64,000 nt of DNA, taken from assembly GCA_963729215.1 (NCBI GenBank), contig CAVSND010000031.1, positions 248,001 to 312,000 on the forward strand, written 5' to 3'. The stretch comes from CAVQJU01 sp963729215 (GTDB lineage: Bacteria > Acidobacteriota > Vicinamibacteria > Vicinamibacterales > CAVVIG01). This document shows, piece after piece, positions 45,573 to 53,663 of the stretch (positions within the stretch are counted from its first letter, which is position 1; each line of letters starts with the position of its first letter). The position numbers were made by a program, and so were the translations under genes. The notes beneath the pieces were generated by a model. That model had not been told where the DNA came from, searched no databases, and saw nothing but the letters and a program-made list of their open reading frames with translations.

Positions 45573-46337
45573 ATGGGCCTGGATCTGCATCGCCCGCCAC
45601 TCTCGCTGGAGTCCCTCCGCGCGTTTGCCGAAGGCTATCCGCAAGGCGGAAGAATCGCGCGTCATTCACACGACATGGATCAGCTGGCCTTGATCGCGGA
45701 GTCGGCAGCCATCATCGAGACGGATGCGGTGTATGTCGTGCATCCACTCCTCAAAGCGCTTTGGCTGCCGGCAGGCATCGAACACTCCGTGTACTCGCCG
45801 CGGCCTTTCAACCTGCACGCGCTGTACTTTCCTCCGAACAGCCTCCTGACGCATGCCGAGCCGCAGGTCCTGGGCCTCGAGAATCTGGCTCGTGAGCTCA
45901 TCCTGTTCCTGTGCACCGCGCCACGCCCTTCACAGCGCGATGCGCGTCACGCGCATGCCCTGGCTTTACTCGAACAGTTTCTGCCGCTCGCCAAGGCCGA
46001 GTCGTTTTCGCTGCCGCGGCCGACCAGCGAGCGTGCGCGCCGGCTGGCAGATCACTTCACCAGCCATCCGGACGACGGACGCGCACTCGAGCTCGTCGCA
46101 GCAGAAATCGGCGGAGCAAGCCTGCGGACATTCGAGCGCTTGTTCGTTGACGAGACCGGGTTGAGCCTTGCCGCGTGGCGGCGGCAGAGCCGCATGCTCG
46201 CGTCGCTATCGCTACTGGCCGAAGGCAAGAGCATGAGCGAGGTCGCGTACGCCGTGGGGTACGACAGCCCGGCGGCGTTCAGCACGGCGTTCAAGCAGTG
46301 CTTCGGGATCCCGCCGTCGAATTACGTCTCGGGCTGA
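45573..46337 (+). CDS. AraC family regulator with cupin sensor domain
   Basis: 254 aa, ATG at 45573 with GGAG upstream. N-terminal cupin-like sensor (ARHSHDMDQLALI, LKALWLPAGIEHSVY) and C-terminal double helix-turn-helix (LELVAAEIGGASLRTFERLF, then MSEVAYAVGYDSPAAFSTAF and KQCFGIPPSNY). It binds DNA after effector binding in the cupin; the effector is unknown. The 3' end overlaps the convergent dehydratase gene by 16 bp. Confidence 0.92.
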   Translation: MGLDLHRPPLSLESLRAFAEGYPQGGRIARHSHDMDQLALIAESAAIIETDAVYVVHPLLKALWLPAGIEHSVYSPRPFNLHALYFPPNSLLTHAEPQVLGLENLARELILFLCTAPRPSQRDARHAHALALLEQFLPLAKAESFSLPRPTSERARRLADHFTSHPDDGRALELVAAEIGGASLRTFERLFVDETGLSLAAWRRQSRMLASLSLLAEGKSMSEVAYAVGYDSPAAFSTAFKQCFGIPPSNYVSG

Positions 46338-47365
46338 GCCGCCGCGCCGGGCTCTCCGCGCGAACGCATGCCGAGCACGCGAGACAGCGTCGCTGTATCG
46401 ATGTTCCCGCCGCTCATCACGCACGCGACCTTCCGCCCGGCCAGCCGGTCGCGGAGCTTCGTCGCCGCGGCGAGCGGCGCTGCGCCGGCCCCTTCGGCCA
46501 GGTTGTGCGTCGTCCGCAGGGCAAGGCGCACGCCCTCGGCCAGTTCGAGTTCCGTCAGCGTCACCACGTCGTCCAGTTCGCGCCGCAGGATCTCGAATGT
46601 GAGGTCGAACGTCACGCGAGTGGCCATGCCTTCCGCGAAGGTGGCGGCCCGATCGCCGACAACTCGCGTGCCGGATCGCCACGATCGCGCGAACGCGCTC
46701 GATCCTTCGGCCTGCACGCCGATCACTTCGGCGCGGCTGCCGAGCCCGGTCCGAACGATCGAACAACCGCAGGCGCTGCTTCCACCGCCAATCGGCACGA
46801 GCACGACGTCGATGTCCGGCTGTTCCTCGAACATCTCGAGCGCGAGCGTCGCCACACCGGCAATCAGCAGCGGTTCGTTCGCCGAGTGCACGTAGCGCAG
46901 TCCCTGCTCCGCCTGCAGCTGTTCCACCCGCTCGCGCGCCTCGTCGAAATCGCGGCCAAACTCCAGCACCGTCGCGCCGTAAGCGCGCATGGCGGCGTTT
47001 TTGTCTGGATTGTTGCCGACGGGCGTGATGATGGTGCAGGGGACACCCTCGCGCTGGCAGGCGAGCGCCATCGACTGTCCATGATTGCCTGTGCTCGCCG
47101 AGATGACGCCGCGGCGCTCGGCCGGAGAGAGCCGGCCGAGCAGGTTCAGCCCGCCGCGAATCTTGAACGAACCCGTCGGATTGTGGTTCTCGTGTTTGAC
47201 GAAGATGTCGAGACCGGATTCGGCCGTGAGCAGCGGGTGGCGCATGAACGGCGTGGGACGAATGAACGGGTAGACGCGCTCGCAGGCAGCGCGCACGTCG
47301 ACGAGAGTTGGGGGCGTCGAAGGGTTCGAGAGGTTCAAGGGGTTCAAGGGGTTCAAGGGGTTCAA
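46322..47365 (-). CDS. PLP-dependent threonine/serine dehydratase family, repeat-encoded N-terminus
   Basis: Up to 347 aa. The PLP lysine is in NPTGSFKIRGG, the substrate loop is SASTGNHGQS and the phosphate loop GGGSSACG (often GGGGL in IlvA). No ACT regulatory domain, so it resembles catabolic dehydratases or serine racemase-like enzymes. The domain begins at LVDVRAACERVYPFIRPTPF. Upstream of it the frame is NPLNPLNPLNLSNPS, encoded by the GGTTCAAGG repeat, with TTG start codons in each word. A GTG at 47296 is the other candidate start. Confidence 0.87.
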   Translation of the reverse strand: MNPLNPLNPLNLSNPSTPPTLVDVRAACERVYPFIRPTPFMRHPLLTAESGLDIFVKHENHNPTGSFKIRGGLNLLGRLSPAERRGVISASTGNHGQSMALACQREGVPCTIITPVGNNPDKNAAMRAYGATVLEFGRDFDEARERVEQLQAEQGLRYVHSANEPLLIAGVATLALEMFEEQPDIDVVLVPIGGGSSACGCSIVRTGLGSRAEVIGVQAEGSSAFARSWRSGTRVVGDRAATFAEGMATRVTFDLTFEILRRELDDVVTLTELELAEGVRLALRTTHNLAEGAGAAPLAAATKLRDRLAGRKVACVMSGGNIDTATLSRVLGMRSRGEPGAAAQPET

Positions 47366-47545
47366 AGAGGTCCGAGAGGTTCTAGAGGTTCACCGAAAGA
47401 TGCTACGCCAATTCGAGGGGCCGGAGACGGCTTGCACCTCTTGAACTTCCCGAACCCTTCGAACCTTGTTGAACCTCTTGGACCCCTTGGACCTCTCGGA
47501 CCTCTTGGACCTCTTGGACCCTTGGACCCTTGGACCCCTAGAACC
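47318..47545 (+). repeat. Large GGTTCAAGG/CCTTGGACC word inverted repeat
   Basis: Left arm 47320-47392 consists of GGTTCGAGA and GGTTCAAGG words. Spacer 47393-47434. Right arm 47435-47545 consists of complementary words that drift from CTTGAAC/CCGAACC to CTTGGACC/CTCGGACC. It is the largest element of its kind in the window. It lies between the start of one minus-strand gene and the stop of the next, and supplies the start region of the first and the stop codon of the second. Confidence 0.87.
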
Positions 47546-48371
47546 TTCTCGATCCCTGAACGACGGGGACGATAACGTCGGGCCGATCCGTGATCAGCCC
47601 GTCCACGCCGCATCCGAGCAGGCGGCGTGCCTGGTCCTCGGTATCGACGGTCCACACGTGCACGCCGAGGCCCGCTCGATGTGCGGCGTCGACGAACCGG
47701 CGGGACACCACGCGAGTCGCACCCGACCACTCCGGAATCTGGAACCCGTCGTAGGCCGGCAGCCGCAGGGGCCAGCGACACCACGACCGATACAGCGCCC
47801 ACCGCACCTCCTGGCGGGCGGCGCTCGTCGCCAGCGCCGGCTCCAAGGTGCGCGCGGCATGGAGCACGCGACGGTCGAACGACCCGACGCAGACTCGGTC
47901 GACGGCATCTGCCCGCCGCACGACTTCGACGACGGCGGCGGCGAGCTCGGCGACGCTCAGCTTGAACTCAACCACGATTCGCGTGTCGCGGTAGCGCGCG
48001 AGGATGTCGGCGAGCGCCGGTACGCCGATGCCCTGCCCCCTGAACGGATGTGCATCGCGGCGCGTGAATCTGTAGCCGGCGTCCACGCGGGACAACTCGG
48101 CGGCGGTCAGGGCGCTGACGTCGCCCCGGATATCCGTCGTCCGGTCGAGTGAGGCATCGTGGTGCACGACGACGACGCCGTCCCTGGAAAGACGAACATC
48201 GAGTTCCAGCCCGTCGGCGCCGAGAGCGAGGGCCGTGTCGAACGCGGCGATGGTGTTTTCCGGCGCGAGTCCGCTCCCGCCGCGGTGCGCGAACACGAGC
48301 GGGCGGGCCGAGGCAAAGAAGGGATGACGCACGTCAGCCACGAGCCACCAGTTCGGATAGAATCTGGTCAT
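47538..48371 (-). CDS. Glycerophosphodiester phosphodiesterase
   Basis: 277 aa if the ATG at 48371 is used; GTG codons near 48340 and 48330 give shorter proteins that start closer to the domain. TIM-barrel GDPD motifs: VFAHRGGSGLAPENTIAAFD, ELDVRLSRDGVVVVHHD, and the end WTVDTEDQARRLLGCGVDGL. It hydrolyses glycerophosphodiesters to glycerol-3-phosphate. No signal peptide. The stop codon lies in the word repeat. The ATG overlaps the diverging moxR start (CATG). Confidence 0.92.
   Translation of the reverse strand: MTRFYPNWWLVADVRHPFFASARPLVFAHRGGSGLAPENTIAAFDTALALGADGLELDVRLSRDGVVVVHHDASLDRTTDIRGDVSALTAAELSRVDAGYRFTRRDAHPFRGQGIGVPALADILARYRDTRIVVEFKLSVAELAAAVVEVVRRADAVDRVCVGSFDRRVLHAARTLEPALATSAARQEVRWALYRSWCRWPLRLPAYDGFQIPEWSGATRVVSRRFVDAAHRAGLGVHVWTVDTEDQARRLLGCGVDGLITDRPDVIVPVVQGSRRF
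48358..48363 (+). promoter_or_regulatory. Candidate -10 element of the MoxR gene (leaderless)
   Basis: TAGAAT ends 6 nt before the ATG at 48370; the gap CTGGTC holds no ribosome site. The string GAATCTGGTCAT here is identical to the outer end of the CTGGTCAT hairpin family, which may be chance. Confidence 0.4.
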
Positions 48372-49863
48372 GCCTGCAACAATCGAGACCCTGGGCGCAC
48401 TTCGACAGGCGCGTCTGCGCAAACGAAACGTCAAACAGGAAATCCGCGACAACCTCATGCGCAAGCTGCAGGCTGGCGAGGCGCTCTTCCCCGGCATCAT
48501 CGGGTACGACGAGACGGTCATCCCGCAGCTCGTCAATGCAATCCTGTCGCGTCACAACTTCATCCTTCTCGGACTGCGCGGCCAGGCGAAGAGCCGCATC
48601 CTTCGCGCCCTGGTGGATTTGCTCGACGAGCAGATTCCGGTCGTGCCGGGCTGCGAAATCCACGACGACCCGCTGGCGCCGCTGTGCTCGGCGTGCCGCG
48701 CCCGCGTCGCGCGGGAGGGCGATGCCATGCCGATCGCGTGGCTGCCGCGCGAGGCGCGCTACGTCGAGAAGCTCGCCACGCCTGACGTGACGATCGCCGA
48801 CATGGTTGGCGACATCGATCCCATCAAGGCCGCTCAGGCAGGCCTGAACCTCTCCGATGAACTCACCATGCATTACGGCCTGCTCCCGCGGGCCAACCGG
48901 GGCATCTTCGCGATTAACGAACTGCCGGATCTCGCGGGCAAAATCCAGGTTGGTCTGTTCAACATCCTGCAAGAAGGCGATGTCCAGATCAAAGGCTACC
49001 CGATTCGCCTGAAGCTGGACGTCATGCTGGTGTTCACGGCCAATCCGGAAGACTACACGGCGCGCGGCAAGATCATCACGCCGCTCAAGGACCGCATCGG
49101 GTCGGAAATCCGCACGCATTACCCGGCCACGCGCCACAACGCGATGGCCATCACCAGGCAGGAGGCGTGGACCGAGCGCGCCGACGGCCTCCGCGTCGAG
49201 ATCCCCGACTACGTCCGCGAAGTCGTCGAAGAAGTCGCCTTCCAGGCGCGCGCCGACCGCAAGATCGACAAGCGCTCGGGCGTCAGCCAGCGCCTGCCGA
49301 TCACGACGCTCGAGCTCGTCGTGTCGAACGCCGAACGGCGCGCGCTGTCCAACGGCGAGCCGCTCGTCGTGCCGCGCGTGACGGATCTCGCCGCGGCCCT
49401 CCCGTCGATCACCGGCAAGTTCGAGCTCGAATACGAGGGCGAGCTTCGCGGCGCCGAACAGGTCGCGCGCGACCTGATCCGTGCGGCTGTCGGCGCCGTC
49501 TTCACCGGCATGTTCGAAGGCCAGGACACGCGAACGGTTGTCGAGTGGTTCGATCTCGGCGGCTCGCTGCCCCTGAGCGACGTCTCGTCCGCAGAGGAGG
49601 TCGTGACCCAGTCACGCGGCGTGCAGGGCCTCCGCGAGCTGGCCGAACGGGCCGGGCTCGCGCCCGGCGCGCCGGCGCCGGTGGTCGCCTCGGCGATCGA
49701 CTTCGTGCTCGAAGGCCTGTACGCGCAGAAGAAGATCAGCCGCAGCGAGGAACGCGGCTACTCGGCGACTGAACCACAACCGCGGCGCACGACGCGGCGG
49801 GAAGAACCCACGCTCGACGAGGGTTTCCAGGTTCCCGGCGGCAAGAAGAAGTATTACAACTGA
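48370..49863 (+). CDS. MoxR-type AAA+ ATPase with a cysteine-rich insert
   Basis: 497 aa. Walker A is GLRGQAKS (residues 68-75) and the Walker B region is GIFAINELPDLAGKIQVGLF, with a Mg-chelatase-like sensor region VFTANPEDYTARGKIITPLK. An insert between strands 1 and 2 holds Cys95, Cys106 and Cys109 (VPGCEIHDDPLAPLCSACRA), which looks like a small metal knuckle. MoxR ATPases act with VWA proteins as chaperones that insert metals or activate enzymes. The VWA gene overlaps its stop by 1 nt (TGATG). Confidence 0.9.
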   Translation: MPATIETLGALRQARLRKRNVKQEIRDNLMRKLQAGEALFPGIIGYDETVIPQLVNAILSRHNFILLGLRGQAKSRILRALVDLLDEQIPVVPGCEIHDDPLAPLCSACRARVAREGDAMPIAWLPREARYVEKLATPDVTIADMVGDIDPIKAAQAGLNLSDELTMHYGLLPRANRGIFAINELPDLAGKIQVGLFNILQEGDVQIKGYPIRLKLDVMLVFTANPEDYTARGKIITPLKDRIGSEIRTHYPATRHNAMAITRQEAWTERADGLRVEIPDYVREVVEEVAFQARADRKIDKRSGVSQRLPITTLELVVSNAERRALSNGEPLVVPRVTDLAAALPSITGKFELEYEGELRGAEQVARDLIRAAVGAVFTGMFEGQDTRTVVEWFDLGGSLPLSDVSSAEEVVTQSRGVQGLRELAERAGLAPGAPAPVVASAIDFVLEGLYAQKKISRSEERGYSATEPQPRRTTRREEPTLDEGFQVPGGKKKYYN

Positions 49864-51158
49864 TGAAATACCGCTACTCGAAATACACTGGCGACCCCCT
49901 CGACGACCTCGATCTCGAGGACCTGGTGTCGAAGCTGTCCGACCTGCTGCTCGCAAGCGGGTTCGGCAGCCCGTACGGTGGAGACGATGACGAGCGCACG
50001 ATGCAGGCGCTCCACGACGCCATCCTGGACGCGTTGTTCAACGGCGGCTTGCTCCCGGAAGAGACGATCCAGCAGCTCCTGGGCGACCCCGCCGACGGCG
50101 ATCAGGAAGACGTACGCTCGAAACTCGAGGAGCTCATCCAGCAGATCATCGAGCGGATGGGCGAGCAGGGCTACATCACGATGCCGCCCGACCTCGAGCC
50201 AGAACGCCAGCGCCGCAGCGGGCGCGGCGGCGGCCAGGGTCCCGACCAGCCGCCCGTCACCTTCGAAGTGACGGACAAGACACTCGACTTTCTCGGGTAC
50301 CGCGCCCTGCGCGACCTGCTGGGGTCGCTCGGCAAGAGCAGCTTCGGCCGTCACGACACACGCGAGCAGGCCACGGGCGTCGAGACGACCGGAGCGCCCA
50401 AACCGTACGAGTTCGGCGACACCATGAACCTCGATGCGGCTGCCACGCTCCTCAGCGCGGTCGAGCGCGAGGCGAGAGAGACGAGAGACTCATCGGTCGA
50501 GACACGAGCCGCGCGTCCCCGCCGCATCAACGTCACCCATGAAGACCTGATGGTCGTGCAGGGCGAGTACCAGAGCTCGTGCGCCACGGTGCTGATGCTC
50601 GACTGCAGCCACAGCATGATTCTCTACGGTGAAGACCGCTTCACGCCGGCCAAGCGCGTGGCACTGGCGCTCGCGCAGCTGATCAAGATCCAGTATCCGG
50701 GCGACGCGCTCAACGTCGTGCTGTTCCACGATTCCGCCGAGGAGATTCCGCTGGCGGAGCTCGGGCGCGTGCGCGTCGGCCCGTATTACACGAACACGCG
50801 CGAAGGCCTGCGGCTCGCGCGCCGGATTCTCGATCGCCAGCGCAAGGACATGCGGCAGATCATCATGATCACCGACGGCAAACCCTCGGCCCTGACGCAG
50901 CCCGACGGCCGGATTTACAAGAACGCGTTCGGCCTCGATCCGTTCATCGTCGCCGAAACATGCGCCGAGGTCGCCGCGTGCCGGAAGAGCGGCATCATGA
51001 TCAACACGTTCATGCTGGCGCGCGACTACGATCTCGTCAGCTTCGTTCGCCGCGTCGCGGAGATCTGCAAGGGCAAGGCGTACTTCACGACGCCCTATAC
51101 GCTCGGCCAGTACGTCCTCATGGACTACATGGACAAGAAAACGAAGACGATTCACTGA
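49863..51158 (+). CDS. VWA-domain protein, partner of the MoxR ATPase
   Basis: 431 aa, cytosolic. A long helical N-terminal region (about 1-230) precedes a VWA domain. The MIDAS motif is DCSHS with Asp247, followed by Thr in YTNTREGLRLA and Asp in IMITDGKPS, so metal binding should be possible. The C-terminus ends YVLMDYMDKKTKTIH. As in BchD/RavA-ViaA-type pairs it probably presents a client to the ATPase; no client is obvious from neighbours. Confidence 0.9.
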   Translation: MKYRYSKYTGDPLDDLDLEDLVSKLSDLLLASGFGSPYGGDDDERTMQALHDAILDALFNGGLLPEETIQQLLGDPADGDQEDVRSKLEELIQQIIERMGEQGYITMPPDLEPERQRRSGRGGGQGPDQPPVTFEVTDKTLDFLGYRALRDLLGSLGKSSFGRHDTREQATGVETTGAPKPYEFGDTMNLDAAATLLSAVEREARETRDSSVETRAARPRRINVTHEDLMVVQGEYQSSCATVLMLDCSHSMILYGEDRFTPAKRVALALAQLIKIQYPGDALNVVLFHDSAEEIPLAELGRVRVGPYYTNTREGLRLARRILDRQRKDMRQIIMITDGKPSALTQPDGRIYKNAFGLDPFIVAETCAEVAACRKSGIMINTFMLARDYDLVSFVRRVAEICKGKAYFTTPYTLGQYVLMDYMDKKTKTIH

Positions 51159-51182
51159 AGGCGTCAAGAGTTCAGGGTTCGC

Positions 51183-51854
51183 ATGTCCGAGCTGCTGCCG
51201 ATTTTTCCCCTGCCGAACGTGGTCCTGTTTCCCGGCGTGTTTCTTCCGCTGCACATCTTCGAACCGCGGTACCGCGAGATGGTGGCCGACGCGCTCGCAA
51301 GCGATCGCATGATTGGCATGGTCCTGCTGCGTCCGGGGTGGCAGCACCAGTACGAGGGACGGCCGCCCGTGTACCCCGTCGGGTGCAGCGGCGTCATCAC
51401 GCACGTCGAGACGCTCCCGGACGGGCGCTACAACATCGTGCTCCGCGGCGTCGAACGGTTTCGGATCCTCGAAGAAGACGACGGCAGGAGTTACCGCCGC
51501 GCCATCGTGGAATCAGCGCCGGACGGCCCGGGCACCGGGGACGATCAGGCGGCCGTGCGGCGGCAGCGCACGAAGCTCGAAGCGCTCCTGGCGCCGGCCA
51601 TCGAGCGCTCGCTCTCAGCCGAGGGCCGGCTGGAGGGCGTCGGCGGCGCCGGCCGCGACTCCACGCTCCCTGCCACGATGGCGGATGAGGACCTCGTGAA
51701 CGCGCTCGCCCAATACCTGGACCTCGAGCCCCTCGAGAAACAGGCGCTGCTCGAACAGCGCAACCTGCGCGGGCGCGCCGAGTCGCTGGTCGAACTCCTC
51801 GAGATGAAAATCCTGATCGCCAAGACGCCCGGCGTCACGAACGTCGCACACTAA
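51183..51854 (+). CDS. LON substrate-binding-domain protein
   Basis: 223 aa. The whole protein matches the N-terminal LON domain: LLPIFPLPNVVLFPGVFLPL then HIFEPRYREMVADAL, and a helical end LAQYLDLEPLEKQALLEQ. There is no ATPase or protease part. Stand-alone LON-domain proteins are common in bacteria but mostly uncharacterised; substrate binding or adaptor roles are assumed. It follows the VWA gene by 24 bp. The stop codon touches the CTGGTCAT hairpin. Confidence 0.9.
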   Translation: MSELLPIFPLPNVVLFPGVFLPLHIFEPRYREMVADALASDRMIGMVLLRPGWQHQYEGRPPVYPVGCSGVITHVETLPDGRYNIVLRGVERFRILEEDDGRSYRRAIVESAPDGPGTGDDQAAVRRQRTKLEALLAPAIERSLSAEGRLEGVGGAGRDSTLPATMADEDLVNALAQYLDLEPLEKQALLEQRNLRGRAESLVELLEMKILIAKTPGVTNVAH

Positions 51855-51962
51855 TCATCTGGTCATTTAGTCATCTGGTCGTCTGGTCATTGCTGTTCAA
51901 TTGCGGAAATCGCGCATTGGAACAACGATGACCAGACGACGAGATGACCAAATGATTAGATT
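51852..51962 (+). repeat. 8-nt word hairpin, CTGGTCAT family (copy 2)
   Basis: The left arm has five words: CTAATCAT, CTGGTCAT, TTAGTCAT, CTGGTCGT, CTGGTCAT. The reverse complement of the right arm has four: CTAATCAT, TTGGTCAT, CTCGTCGT, CTGGTCAT. The loop GTTCAATTGCG...AATCGCGCATTGG resembles that of copy 1 at 10363-10470. The element overlaps the stop codon of the LON-domain gene and of the convergent reductase gene. Confidence 0.9.
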
Positions 51963-52933
51963 CGTCCAGCTATAACTTCGACGATCTTCTCGCCGTGGAA
52001 GCGGCCGTTCTCGATGAAAACCGTGCCGGTGTCGTCGCCGGCCATCGCTCCGCCGGCGACGAACAGGCCTGCCACGTTGGTTTCGAACGTGTCCGGATGG
52101 AACGTGGGCGCATTGCGCGGACCAAACGTGACACCCGCGCGCGCCATCAGGTCCTGATCGGCGCGGTAGCCCGTCAGCAGCAGGACCGCGTCCGCTGCGA
52201 TCTCCTCCTCCGCGCCGTCCGGGCCCGACACGACAATGGACGTCGGCCGGATTTCCTTGACGAGCGTGCTGAATCGCGCCGCGATCGAACCCTCCTTGAT
52301 CCGGTTTTCGATGTCGGGGCGCACCCAGTACCTGATCGTCGACTTCAATTCAGCGTTCCGGTGGACGAGCGTGACGTGCACGCCGGCGCGATACATCTCC
52401 AGTGACGCTTCGGCGGCCGAGTTCGCGCCGCCGACGACCACCACGCGCTGCCGGTAGTACAGGTGCGGCTCGCTGTAGAAGTGCCGCACGTGCGGAAGAT
52501 CTTCGCCGGGGATGCCGAGCATGACCGGCCGATCGAAATAGCCGATGGCCAGGACAACGTGCCTGGCGTGACGCACGCGCTTCACCCCCCGCATCGATCG
52601 ACTCTCGATCGCAAACACGTCGTCTTCCCGGGAAATGGCGATGACCGCCTCCTCGTAAGCGATCCGCAGGTCGTACTTGTCCACGACCTTGCGGTAGTAG
52701 TTGAGCGCCTCGGCCCTCGTCGGCTTCTCGAACGGCGACATGAACGGCAGACCGCCGATCTCGAGCAGTTCCGGCGTGGTGAAGAACACCATTTGCGGGG
52801 GAAACCGGTAAATCGAATTCACGAGGACGCCCTGCTCGAGCACCTGGTAGTCGAGGTCGCGCTGCTTCGCGGCGATGGCGGCGGACAGCCCCGACGGGCC
52901 GGCGCCGACGATGATGAGATCTCGAACAGACAT
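51956..52933 (-). CDS. ypdA: YpdA-like FAD/NADPH thiol-disulfide reductase
   Basis: 325 aa. FAD motif DLIIVGAGPSGLSAAIAAKQ, family signature YRFPPQMVFFTTPELLEIGG, NADPH motif VVVVGGANSAAEASLEMYR and C-terminal FAD contact GLFVAGGAMAGDDTGTVFIE. No CXXC redox pair, as in YpdA enzymes, which reduce bacillithiol disulfide. This suggests that the organism may use bacillithiol or a related thiol; the DinB family protein at 5.3 kb could be a thiol transferase of the same system. That link is inference. Confidence 0.88.
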   Translation of the reverse strand: MSVRDLIIVGAGPSGLSAAIAAKQRDLDYQVLEQGVLVNSIYRFPPQMVFFTTPELLEIGGLPFMSPFEKPTRAEALNYYRKVVDKYDLRIAYEEAVIAISREDDVFAIESRSMRGVKRVRHARHVVLAIGYFDRPVMLGIPGEDLPHVRHFYSEPHLYYRQRVVVVGGANSAAEASLEMYRAGVHVTLVHRNAELKSTIRYWVRPDIENRIKEGSIAARFSTLVKEIRPTSIVVSGPDGAEEEIAADAVLLLTGYRADQDLMARAGVTFGPRNAPTFHPDTFETNVAGLFVAGGAMAGDDTGTVFIENGRFHGEKIVEVIAGRI

Positions 52934-53116
52934 CCTCTCATCGTATCTCAGCGGAGAACTGCCAGGAGAGGCAGCGGGGATGGATCCGCTCGTCGTCCTT
53001 TCGGCGCTCGGCCCATCCCGCCGGTTCTACCCTTCGTCCACTTCCCCGCGCCTTTCGTCGCAATCCTGAAAATTCGCGCGGCACCACGCCGTACTGTGGA
53101 TTCAGGAGGCAGTTCC

Positions 53117-53650
53117 ATGAATCGACACACACTGAGAGAGATCGCCGCCGCACTCGCCGTCGTCGTCCTCGTCGGGTCGCCTGTTCTGCTGGCGAACCTG
53201 CGCGCGCAGAATGCGCGCGCGGCGTTTCCCGATCTCGTGGGTTTGTTGAAGGCCAGCCCGGGCGTCCTTGGGGTGGACGCTGCGCGCACGACGAGCGGCA
53301 AGCAGGTCATCTTCGCGTGGTTCGAAAACAAGCAGGCCATGTTGACCTGGTACTACAGCGAACCCCACCAGAAGCTGATGCAGCAGTTCTCGGGCAGCAA
53401 TCGCCGGCCTGGAGGCCCGCTCACGGGCATTCCCGATGACGGGCGTCCGGTCATGGCCATTGCCTCTCTCACGATGCCCGCGCCGCCTCAGAACGGGGAC
53501 CTCAAGGCCGCCACCACGCAGATCGCGATCGAGTTGTACGCGCCGCTGCCGGGCGGGCTGGCCGCGGGTGGCCGGTTTGCGCCGTCCACGGTCAAGGTGC
53601 CTGGCTTGATCGAGGTGCCGATGGCACCCCCGTCAGGGGACACGAAGTAG
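53117..53650 (+). CDS. Exported protein of unknown function
   Basis: 177 aa from the ATG at 53117 (AGGAGGC 6 nt upstream). Signal or anchor helix (LREIAAALAVVVLVGSPVLL), then a region FPDLVGLLKASPGVLGVDAA with FAWFENKQAMLTWYYSEPHQ that resembles a dimeric alpha-beta barrel (antibiotic-biosynthesis-monooxygenase-like). The last third is Pro/Gly-rich. No catalytic residues recognised. It is 13 bp before a LytS-type kinase gene and may belong to that signalling unit. Confidence 0.65.
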   Translation: MNRHTLREIAAALAVVVLVGSPVLLANLRAQNARAAFPDLVGLLKASPGVLGVDAARTTSGKQVIFAWFENKQAMLTWYYSEPHQKLMQQFSGSNRRPGGPLTGIPDDGRPVMAIASLTMPAPPQNGDLKAATTQIAIELYAPLPGGLAAGGRFAPSTVKVPGLIEVPMAPPSGDTK

Positions 53651-53663
53651 ACTGACCGCGCCG

